Assembly (NCBI GenBank): GCA_937877535.1
Contig: CALFJF010000056.1
Span: 1-27,382 of the forward strand
Source: an uncultured Treponema sp.
GTDB taxonomy: Bacteria > Spirochaetota > Spirochaetia > Treponematales > Treponemataceae
Length of the DNA stretch: 27,382 nucleotides
Direction: 5' to 3'
The position numbers and the translations under genes are program-made. The notes under the pieces are model-generated. The model did not search any database and had not been told where the DNA came from. It saw only the letters and a program-made list of their open reading frames with translations. Positions 7,994-15,349 of the stretch are shown here, one piece after another. Every line of letters begins with the position of its first letter. Position 1 is the stretch's first letter.

Positions 7994-8071
7994 TTTCGAC
8001 CTGTCTGCCGACAGGCAGGCACGACTCAACCACCGCGTTTTTGCGATTTGTGGTGGTTGAGTTCATCGAAA
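7994..8071. repeat. Inverted repeat of the GGTGGTTGAG family with a nested palindrome in its left arm
   Basis: The right arm at 8052-8071, GGTGGTTGAGTTCATCGAAA, matches the family seen at 3248. The left arm is the complement split in two: TTTCGAC at 7994-8000 and GACTCAACCACC from 8023. Between them sits a separate palindromic segment, CCTGTC-TGCC-GACAGG followed by CAGG. It lies between the convergent genes ending at 7950 and 8124 and has no T-run. Confidence 0.75.
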
Positions 8072-8123
8072 CCACAATCGACTCGGCAAATATTCAGTAA
8101 CGTCTTCCATTTTTTTGAAAACG

Positions 8124-10832
8124 TTACGCTCGAACCGATTTTGCTCTGATTTTTTCGAGCAGATTTAAGATTTCCGTGTCGATTGCGTCTCGCAAATAAT
8201 CGTCTTGCAGATTTTCGCAAAGCGTTCTAAGCGTTCCCATGACGGAAGAAACGAGCGCGATTACGTCGTCGTCGTTTTCTGAATCTATCGTGATGTCGCT
8301 TGTTGCCTCTTCCGTTGGAGTTGGGTGCGGAGAAACAAGACCAGAGTTCAAAAGCGCGGTTATCGTTGCAAAAAGCCCAGGCTTTCCAGAAAGCCGCGCA
8401 ATTATGTAATCGAGCATGAGGCGATTTCGGCTTGTCATAAATTGCTTTTTCTTTGCGGGCGGCAAAAATTCCAACATTTCGCGCAATTTTTTGAACATAT
8501 CGAGCGAAAGCGCGAACTCCGCAGAAACTTCCTTGTTCTCGATTGCGCGAACAATCGACGGGAGCGTTTCAATCGCTTTTTTGAGCATTTTCTCGGCTTC
8601 GTTTTCGCTCTCGCTTTGCGACTCAGAAAGAAGGTCGGCATCGGGCGGCGTTATAAAATTGTCAAGCGTTTCCGAAAGTTTATCGTCGATTTTTTCGTTC
8701 AAACCGTCGCCGATTTTCTCATTGATTTTTTCGTCGATTTTCTCGTCAACGTTTTTTTCAACGTCTTTTGCGTAATCGGACGCAAATTGCGCCGCACGCC
8801 ACGCTTGGTCTGCCGTATTTTTCGCGCTTTCAGCAGCACTTTTTATTTGCCGAATTTGATTTTCAAGCGAAAGATAATCCTCGTCGCTGATTTTTCGCGC
8901 TTTGTGCCGCTCGTCGTCTTTTTCTTCTTCGGAATCCGTCGGCAGCGGAATTTCTTCGCTCAACATCGAAGGCGACTGCACGTCTTCTTCCATAAAAATC
9001 GGGGAAGACGGAAAATTTGAGTCGTCTTCGTCGTCAACGGGCGTGTCGTCGTCGATTAACGTGTCAAAATCATTTTCCGCTTCGAGTTCAGGTTCTTCTT
9101 CCATCAAATCGTCAATCGAAATTGCGTCTTTTGGCTCTCCAGACAAATCTTCCGCGCCAAAAGCGTCAAAATTGAACTCGCCTTCTTCTTCCAAAGTTGG
9201 CGTTTTTTCTTCAGGCTCTTCCTTGTCGTCAGAAAAATCCACGTCGGAAGGCTTTTTGCTTCCGTCTTCAATCACGTCGTCCAAATTCACGGCAAACGGA
9301 TTATCCTCGCTCGGCTCAATGTGCGGCGGTTCTTCCTCGTCAATTTGGGGAGCGGGAATGTTTGACGTGGGCGCGATTTCGTCATCTCCGCCAAGAGAAA
9401 TTTCAGACGAATCCGAATCGAACACGCTTGCCATTTCAATCGCACTCGGATTGCGCGAAACGGTGCGCTCGATTTTTTCTGCACGCGCTCGCGAAGCCAC
9501 GTTGAACTCGTCCAAGCGATTTGCCTCAGAAAGCAAATCAAGCGCGACATCGTTTTTTCCTTGAACTTCGTAAAGCCCTGCAAGTTGGATTTTTGCTTCG
9601 GGGTCGGCAGGATTTTCGTGAACCGCAGCCTTCAAATAATCCTCGGCGTTTTTTTCGTCGCCGATTTGCATGTACCGCTCGCCCCAATTTTTGTAAACGT
9701 CAGTGTACGAAGGCGCAATCTGCTCGATTTTGTCAAAACACGCTTCGATTTTGTCTTCGTCGCCGTGACAAATGTAATATTGACCAAGCAGATTCACCGT
9801 TTCAACGTCGTTTTGATTGATTTCCCACAGCCGCGAGATTTTTTCGTAAGCGGCGGGAAGATAATTTGCCGAAAGGAGAATGTTTGCGGTTTGCTTCAAA
9901 ATCGACACGTCGTCTGGAGAAATGCGCCCCGCTTTTTGGATTGTTTCGGCAGCTTCGGTGTGTTTTCCTTGCTTGTCCTGCGAAAACGCGAGTCCCGTTA
10001 ACGCGGGCGTATATTCGTCGTTTTTGGAAAGAGCCTTTTTGAACTCTTCCTCCGCGCTTTCGTAAATATTTTGCCTGTTGTAGATTTTTCCCATCGCCGT
10101 GTGCATTTTTACGTCATCAGGATTTATTTTGAGCGTTCGGCTCACAACGTCGTCCGCTTCTTTTACGTGATTTTCTTTCAAAAGCAAATCGGAATAAGCG
10201 TCAATCGCTTCGACCCAGCCCGGTTTTGAGCGCAACGCCGCTTCGTAATGAGAAAGAGCCTTTTGCGTGTCGCCCGTTGCCTCAAAACTCTTTGCAAGAT
10301 TCATTTGCAAAACGGGGTGATTTTGGTCGATTTTGAGTCCGCGCTGATACGTTGAAATCGCTTTGTCGTGGTCGCCACGGAGCGCGTAAATCGCGCCAAG
10401 ATGATTAAACGCAAGAACGTCGCGAGGATTTTGATTTATGACGTTCTTAAAGCAGTCTATTGCGTCGTCGTATCGCCCCATTTGCCTATATGTAAAACCC
10501 ATGCTGTAAAGGCTTTGAACGCTTTTTTCTTTTGTGGCAAGCGCATCTTGGAGCATCGCCAACGAATCGTCGTACCGCCCCAGCCTTCGATAAATTCCGC
10601 CGAGCGCGATAAGCGTGTCAACGCCGCCGTTCGTTTTTTTGATTTCCTCAAAACAGTTGAGCGCGTTTTTGTCATCGCCGCTTTTTATGTACAGATTTCC
10701 CAACTGGATTTTGAGGTCGCTGTCCGCTGGATTTTCTTGAATGAGCGTATTGTATATTCGGGCGGCTGTTTCGTAATCGTGCGAAAGCATCGCAGTTTTT
10801 GCCCGTCCCAACTGAAGTTCCTTGTCTGCCAT
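8124..10832 (-). CDS. Large tetratricopeptide-repeat protein with acidic middle region
   Basis: The 902-residue cytoplasmic protein begins with about a dozen TPR units to roughly residue 440, with repeats such as ALNCFEEI, SLYSMGFTYRQMGRYDDAI and LAFNHLGAIYALRGDHDKAI. A strongly acidic, low-complexity region at about 460-650 follows, rich in DDD, EEEP and SDD. Next is a helical stretch of repeated KIDEKINEKIGD-like units near 710-740, then a helical C-terminal domain. There is no signal peptide. TPR proteins are scaffolds; the acidic part is probably disordered. ATG 10832 follows GGGGA by about 8 bases; GTG or TTG starts just upstream are possible. A TATAAT on the minus strand at 10912-10917 gives it its own promoter. 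The function is unknown. Confidence 0.9.
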   Translation of the reverse strand: MADKELQLGRAKTAMLSHDYETAARIYNTLIQENPADSDLKIQLGNLYIKSGDDKNALNCFEEIKKTNGGVDTLIALGGIYRRLGRYDDSLAMLQDALATKEKSVQSLYSMGFTYRQMGRYDDAIDCFKNVINQNPRDVLAFNHLGAIYALRGDHDKAISTYQRGLKIDQNHPVLQMNLAKSFEATGDTQKALSHYEAALRSKPGWVEAIDAYSDLLLKENHVKEADDVVSRTLKINPDDVKMHTAMGKIYNRQNIYESAEEEFKKALSKNDEYTPALTGLAFSQDKQGKHTEAAETIQKAGRISPDDVSILKQTANILLSANYLPAAYEKISRLWEINQNDVETVNLLGQYYICHGDEDKIEACFDKIEQIAPSYTDVYKNWGERYMQIGDEKNAEDYLKAAVHENPADPEAKIQLAGLYEVQGKNDVALDLLSEANRLDEFNVASRARAEKIERTVSRNPSAIEMASVFDSDSSEISLGGDDEIAPTSNIPAPQIDEEEPPHIEPSEDNPFAVNLDDVIEDGSKKPSDVDFSDDKEEPEEKTPTLEEEGEFNFDAFGAEDLSGEPKDAISIDDLMEEEPELEAENDFDTLIDDDTPVDDEDDSNFPSSPIFMEEDVQSPSMLSEEIPLPTDSEEEKDDERHKARKISDEDYLSLENQIRQIKSAAESAKNTADQAWRAAQFASDYAKDVEKNVDEKIDEKINEKIGDGLNEKIDDKLSETLDNFITPPDADLLSESQSESENEAEKMLKKAIETLPSIVRAIENKEVSAEFALSLDMFKKLREMLEFLPPAKKKQFMTSRNRLMLDYIIARLSGKPGLFATITALLNSGLVSPHPTPTEEATSDITIDSENDDDVIALVSSVMGTLRTLCENLQDDYLRDAIDTEILNLLEKIRAKSVRA

Positions 10833-10859
10833 CACCAATTCCCCGCTGATTTTTTGGAA

Positions 10860-10891
10860 GCGTTACCAGAGTTACGAGATTTTTGTAACGC
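10860..10891. promoter_or_regulatory. Inverted repeat in the leader of the TPR gene
   Basis: GCGTTAC at 10860-10866 and GTAACGC at 10885-10891 are perfect inverted copies, with a third GTTAC in the same direction as the left arm between them. The segment lies between the predicted transcription start and the ATG at 10832, so it could be an RNA hairpin or an operator. A related pair, GTAACGT and ACGTTAC at 8097-8127, spans the stop codon of the same gene. Confidence 0.45.
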
Positions 10892-10911
10892 CACCGATTT
10901 TTTTCACGTCA

Positions 10912-10917
10912 ATTATA
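10912..10917 (-). promoter_or_regulatory. -10 element of the TPR gene promoter
   Basis: The minus strand reads TATAAT, a perfect -10 hexamer, about 80 bases upstream of the TPR start codon and 29 bases downstream of the preceding gene's stop. The -35 region is weak. Confidence 0.5.
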
Positions 10918-10945
10918 CACCCAATCGGAGTTTCCGCTCACGTTT

Positions 10946-12457
10946 TCATTCCATTCTGGATAGTCGCGCACTCGGTCGGGCGTACACTTCTTTTGAAAGT
11001 TCTCCGCTGATTCTGGAATCAAAGCGAGAATACGACGACACGGCAAAATAATAAATTGTTCCGTTTTTTAATCCGCGAAGCGTTATCGACGTTTTTTCGC
11101 CCACTTTTATTGGAGACGCGCCTTCAAAAGCCGCAACGCCCAAATATTCCCCAGGGCGATTTCCGTAGTAGACGTAATAACCGCCCGCGTTTTTGTCAAC
11201 AGACCCGCTCCAAGAAAGGCGAACGCAACCGTCGCCTGGTTCTGCAAAAACCATAAAAGGCGGAAGCGGGTCGTCTTGCTCCGTGTACGAAAGCGTGATT
11301 TCAGAAACGAGTGGCGTATGGTCGCCACCGCCGTCTGGCAAAAGTTCCACAGAAAGTTGAAAATAAAGCCCGCTCACGCCGAGGATTTTTTCTCCAGGCA
11401 CAACTTCTTTCCAAGCAGGATAATTTTCTTCCCATTCGTAGCAGTTATCGCCTGAACGCACAAAAAATCGAACTTCGGTTTGCGGCGGCAGATTCATATC
11501 CGCAATTATTTCGTCCAAAGACGCAGAATGAGAAACTAAAAGCGGTTTTGTTGTAAATTTTCCGCCATCAATTTTGAATTTTTCGTTTCCAGACGAAATG
11601 CAGTCGCCTTCCGAATTTTTTACAAATCGGTCAATTCTAAAATTGTCGATTTTTCCCGTATATTGCGGGCAGATTTCGATTTTTGCCGCCACGCCAAGAT
11701 TTGGCTCGCAGACCGTTCCGTTTTCATGTCCCGTTTCCGTGATGTATTGTATCGCCTCAAGTCGCCCGTCAACGCGGTATTCAAGCGCGCCCGTTTCTTC
11801 GTCAAAAGAAAGCGTGTGCCGACTCCACCGTTTTGGCACAACGGTTGTAATGCCGTCAAGCACAACTTCGTCCATCTCAAAATCCGAGAAAATGTTGCTG
11901 AATTTCCACCGCAAATGATTTGAAAAAAACGTCGCGGAAATCATCTGATATTTTGAATAATTTTTTGAATTGAGCGACGACCTCCAGTTAAAGACGATTT
12001 CTCCATTTTCCGCAAGCGACGGAGAAAGCCAAAATTCCATTGTGAACGAGCCGATTTTTCCCGTTCCGCCAAAAATCGACGAGCGGTCGCCTTTAAGAAT
12101 GATTCCGTGAAAATCGCCACGACTGACGGCTGCTCCTTTTCCGCGAACTGCGTCTTTTGTTTGCAAAAGCCCGTTTGACGCAACTTCGTAATGCCCCGTG
12201 GAATCGCGCATTTCGCTACCGTCAAACGTGAGCAGCAAATCCGTGGAATCGTTTGCGCCTTGCGTACTCGACACAAGTTGAAGCGCGTCGTTTCCGTAGC
12301 GACCGACACCTTTCATCAAACCGCTCATTGATTCGATTTCGTTCCAACCGACATCTCCGCCAAAAATCATTTTTTTAGAAGATGCAAAACTCACAGATTC
12401 GACTGCTGCAAAAAGCAAAGATGATGCTATAATGGACTTGAAAATTTTTTTAGACAT
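10946..12457 (-). CDS. Exported LamG-like and fibronectin type III-like protein
   Basis: The 503-residue protein starts with a clear signal peptide, MSKKIFKSIIASSLLF, ending near VSFASS. Residues 90-270 resemble a LamG/concanavalin-like jelly roll (GSFTMEFWLSPS, LRWKFSNIF, RWSRHTLSFDEETGALEYRVDGR, KIDNFRI). Residues 400-495 resemble a fibronectin type III domain (VRLSWSGSVDKNAGGYYVYY, ITLRGLKNGTIYYFAVSSYS). Such domains bind carbohydrate or other proteins outside the cytoplasm; no catalytic motif is seen. I chose ATG 12457 because the signal peptide begins there, but no Shine-Dalgarno site is visible and ATG 12466 or 12469 would add 3 or 4 residues. The gene is divergent from uvrC, and their 5' ends lie within 11 bases of each other. 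Confidence 0.85.
   Translation of the reverse strand: MSKKIFKSIIASSLLFAAVESVSFASSKKMIFGGDVGWNEIESMSGLMKGVGRYGNDALQLVSSTQGANDSTDLLLTFDGSEMRDSTGHYEVASNGLLQTKDAVRGKGAAVSRGDFHGIILKGDRSSIFGGTGKIGSFTMEFWLSPSLAENGEIVFNWRSSLNSKNYSKYQMISATFFSNHLRWKFSNIFSDFEMDEVVLDGITTVVPKRWSRHTLSFDEETGALEYRVDGRLEAIQYITETGHENGTVCEPNLGVAAKIEICPQYTGKIDNFRIDRFVKNSEGDCISSGNEKFKIDGGKFTTKPLLVSHSASLDEIIADMNLPPQTEVRFFVRSGDNCYEWEENYPAWKEVVPGEKILGVSGLYFQLSVELLPDGGGDHTPLVSEITLSYTEQDDPLPPFMVFAEPGDGCVRLSWSGSVDKNAGGYYVYYGNRPGEYLGVAAFEGASPIKVGEKTSITLRGLKNGTIYYFAVSSYSRFDSRISGELSKEVYARPSARLSRME
12425..12433 (+). promoter_or_regulatory. Extended -10 promoter of uvrC
   Basis: TGCTATAAT lies inside the signal-peptide codons of the divergent exported-protein gene and 34 bases before the uvrC ATG at 12468. 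An in-frame ATG at 12432 overlaps this -10 element, so it cannot be the start on a transcript made here. Confidence 0.6.
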
Positions 12458-12467
12458 CAAAATCATC

Positions 12468-14420
12468 ATGGACACACAAAACAACACGGCGTATGAATCG
12501 CTCCACCGCACCGCGCTGCAAGCTCCTTCCGCAAGCGGGGTTTATTTGTGGCGAAATCCGAATGGAATCGTCATCTATGTTGGAAAGGCGAAAAACCTGA
12601 AAAACAGGCTCTCGTCCTATTTTTCTGGCGACAGAAACGTAAAGACAAAACTTCTTGTTTGCGCTGCCGCGTCTATTGAATATACCACAACGGCGAATGA
12701 ATACGAAGCATTCCTTTTGGAAAACAACCTCATAAAAAAATATTCGCCAAAGTACAACATTCAACTCAAGGACGGAAAATCGTATCCCGCACTCAAGATT
12801 ACAAAAGAACCTTTTCCGCGCGTCATAAAAGTCAGAAACGCAAAAAAAGACGGTTCTCTTTTATTCGGTCCGTTTCCCGATGCGTCCGCACTCGAAACGT
12901 TCATTGAATCGCTCCGTTCGCTCTATCCGCTTCGTCGGTGTCGCACGTTCAAAAAACGCGCTGCACCTTGTATGTATTACCACATTGGACGATGCAAAGC
13001 GCCGTGTTGCGGAAAAATCGACGAACAAACCTATAACGAATTTATCGAAGAAATCAAGGTTCTTCTTGAGGGCAAAGGCGAGGAATCGAAGACGCGACTT
13101 TTGAACGAAATGAAAAACGCCGCAAAAGATTTGAATTTTGAAAAGGCGGCTCGAATCCGCGACGCACTCAAGGCTCTTTCGATAATGCAAAATCAAAACA
13201 TCGTGGAGGAATTTGACGAAGGAAGCCGCGATTACATTGCGTTCAAAAGCGAAGGCGAATTGGTGAGTTTTACCGTTCTCAAAATGCGTGGCGGAAAACT
13301 CATTTTGCGCGACAGTTTTCAAGCAACAACGCTTTCTGACGAAGACGACCTTTTGAGCGAGTTTGCGCCACTTTTTTATAAAAACAACGAAGAAATGCCG
13401 CCAGAAATTTTTGTTGAAAAAGACGCGGGCGGACTTTTTTCGCGCTTTATCAAAGAAAAATCAAATGGACTTTCGCGCGTAATTGAAGCCGAAGGCGCGA
13501 ATATTGAAAAAAAACACCGCGCCGCGCTCGATATGGCGGCGCACAACGCTTTTGAGGACATTCGGCGACGAATCCGAGAACGCGGCGACATTCCCGCGCT
13601 TCTTGAATTACAAACAATGCTTTCGCTTCCCACGCTTCCGCACAGAATCGAAGGCTTTGACATTGCGCACATCGGCGGAAAATTTCCCGTTGCGAGTTTG
13701 ATTTCGTTTTGGGACGGAAATCCAGACAAAAAAAATTACAAATATTTTCGACTCAAAACAACGGACGGCGTAATTGACGATTTTGCTTCGATGAAAGAAG
13801 CCACGGCACGAAGATACACGCGGCTTTTGAACGAAAAAAAGCCGTTGCCCGATTTAATTTTAATCGACGGCGGAATTGGACAAGTGAACGCGGTCAAAGA
13901 AATTCTTGACGCGCTCTGCCTAAAAATCGCGGTGGCAGGGCTGGCAAAACGCGACGAGGAAATTTGGCTTCCGAATGCAAAAAAGCCGATTTGTCTTCCA
14001 AAACGAAGCGACGCGCTCCGCCTTTTGCAGCGCGTGCGCGACGAAACGCACCGATTTGCCACGAGCAAAAATCAGATTTTGAGGACAAAAGAAAACACTC
14101 AAAATCCATTTTTGGATTTGCCGAATGTTGGAAAAGAGCGGGCAACGATTTTGCTCCAAAAATTCGATTCGATTCAAAATCTTTCAAAAGCGTCGGAAGC
14201 AGAAATCGCCTCGATTCTTCACATTCGCGCAAACATCGCAAGCGAGATTTTGCTTGCCGCGCAAACAAAAAACTCGGAAGCAAAACAAAGAATCAAAGAG
14301 AAAAAAGAAAGAATCGACCTGGAACTTGGAAACGAAACAAAGAAAAGCGCGGATTACGCGGGCGTTCTTGCAAAAACAATCGAAGAATCCTCGCTCAAAA
14401 TCGCTGAAAAAAAGGAATGA
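12468..14420 (+). CDS. uvrC: Excinuclease ABC subunit C
   Basis: The 650-residue protein makes both incisions in nucleotide excision repair together with UvrA and UvrB. It has a GIY-YIG nuclease domain (GVYLWRNPNGIVIYVGKAKNLKNRL) at about 20-95, a four-cysteine cluster around 157-180 (CRTFKKRAAPC, GRCKAPC), a UVR motif for UvrB contact (LNEMKNAAKDLNFEKAARIR) near 210-240, an RNase H-like nuclease domain (GFDIAHIGG near 400, LILIDGGIGQVNAV near 463, RDETHRF near 525) and C-terminal helix-hairpin-helix motifs (LPNVGKERATILL). The final 50 residues form a charged tail rich in Lys and Glu. No strong ribosome binding site precedes ATG 12468. The next gene overlaps or follows within 5 bases. Confidence 0.96.
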   Translation: MDTQNNTAYESLHRTALQAPSASGVYLWRNPNGIVIYVGKAKNLKNRLSSYFSGDRNVKTKLLVCAAASIEYTTTANEYEAFLLENNLIKKYSPKYNIQLKDGKSYPALKITKEPFPRVIKVRNAKKDGSLLFGPFPDASALETFIESLRSLYPLRRCRTFKKRAAPCMYYHIGRCKAPCCGKIDEQTYNEFIEEIKVLLEGKGEESKTRLLNEMKNAAKDLNFEKAARIRDALKALSIMQNQNIVEEFDEGSRDYIAFKSEGELVSFTVLKMRGGKLILRDSFQATTLSDEDDLLSEFAPLFYKNNEEMPPEIFVEKDAGGLFSRFIKEKSNGLSRVIEAEGANIEKKHRAALDMAAHNAFEDIRRRIRERGDIPALLELQTMLSLPTLPHRIEGFDIAHIGGKFPVASLISFWDGNPDKKNYKYFRLKTTDGVIDDFASMKEATARRYTRLLNEKKPLPDLILIDGGIGQVNAVKEILDALCLKIAVAGLAKRDEEIWLPNAKKPICLPKRSDALRLLQRVRDETHRFATSKNQILRTKENTQNPFLDLPNVGKERATILLQKFDSIQNLSKASEAEIASILHIRANIASEILLAAQTKNSEAKQRIKEKKERIDLELGNETKKSADYAGVLAKTIEESSLKIAEKKE

Positions 14421-14425
14421 TAAAT

Positions 14426-15190
14426 ATGGAAGAAAAACAATGGTTTGAAAAAGCGAACTTTTGGGAAGAGTACGCGCCGATTATGTTCGATGAGCAAAAA
14501 TGGGCAGAGGCGGCGGAAGTGGCAAAAGCGGTTGTAAAAATCGCAAAACTACAAAAAGGCGCACGGATTCTTGACGCGGGTTGCGGCACAGGGCGAATTG
14601 CGGTGGAACTGGCGGCGTTAGGATTTGACGTTACGGGAGTCGATTTAATCCAAAGCGAACTTGATGCCGCAAAGGATTCTGCCGAGGCGGAGGGTGTGAA
14701 TCTTTTTTTGATTCGCGACGATTTACGCACTTTTTCCACGGAAACGCACAAAATTCCAAAATTCGATTTGGCGGTAAATCTTTACACGTCGTTTGGATAT
14801 TGCAAAACCGAGGACGAGGACGAAAAAATCCTTCGTTCAATTTTTGATTCCGTAAAAGAAGGCGGATATTTTTTGCTTGAAAATATTAGCCGAGAAGTCG
14901 CGATTCGTTTTTTTACAAAAGGCGAGGAATTTCGTCGTGCGGGAAAAATCGTGCGAACGGAATTTTCTGCCGTGGATTCTTGGCAAGGTTTACGCTCTAG
15001 GTGGATTTTGGAAGACGAACAAACGGGCAAAATCACCGACCACGAATTCGTGCAGCGACTTTATTCTGCCGTGGAACTCAAAAAGACGCTCCAAAAAATC
15101 GGCTGGAAAACCGTAAAAATATACGGCGGCTTTGACGAGCGAGCCTACAACGAGGAAATGAAAACGATGCTTTTAGTGTGCCAAAAATAG
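14426..15190 (+). CDS. Class I SAM-dependent methyltransferase
   Basis: The 254-residue protein contains the SAM-binding motif I, ILDAGCGTGRIAVELA, near residue 48, followed by VTGVDLIQSEL for the ribose-binding acid, DLAVNLYTSFGYC as motif IV, and GGYFLLENIS. The fold is a standard Rossmann methyltransferase; the substrate, whether small molecule or protein, cannot be read. ATG 14426 lies 9 bases after GGA. An in-frame ATG at 14417 overlaps the uvrC stop codon (ATGA) and would add three residues; either is possible. The tight spacing implies co-transcription with uvrC. Confidence 0.88.
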   Translation: MEEKQWFEKANFWEEYAPIMFDEQKWAEAAEVAKAVVKIAKLQKGARILDAGCGTGRIAVELAALGFDVTGVDLIQSELDAAKDSAEAEGVNLFLIRDDLRTFSTETHKIPKFDLAVNLYTSFGYCKTEDEDEKILRSIFDSVKEGGYFLLENISREVAIRFFTKGEEFRRAGKIVRTEFSAVDSWQGLRSRWILEDEQTGKITDHEFVQRLYSAVELKKTLQKIGWKTVKIYGGFDERAYNEEMKTMLLVCQK

Positions 15191-15349
15191 ACCAAAATCG
15201 AAAGTTTCGAGGAATTTTTGTAACATCATAGAAATAGATTTGTTCGGAAAAATCCAAATTTTTCCCCTACCGAAAACAAGTGAATTGTTGTACGATATTT
15301 TATGAGTAAAATACGCTAAAAACGTGTTTTTTCAAAAATGGAGGACAGA

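Noticed and set aside
8902..9564. 220-residue Ser-rich frame antisense to the TPR gene
   Set aside because: The Ser runs are the complement of the acidic Glu/Asp codons in the TPR protein's disordered region.
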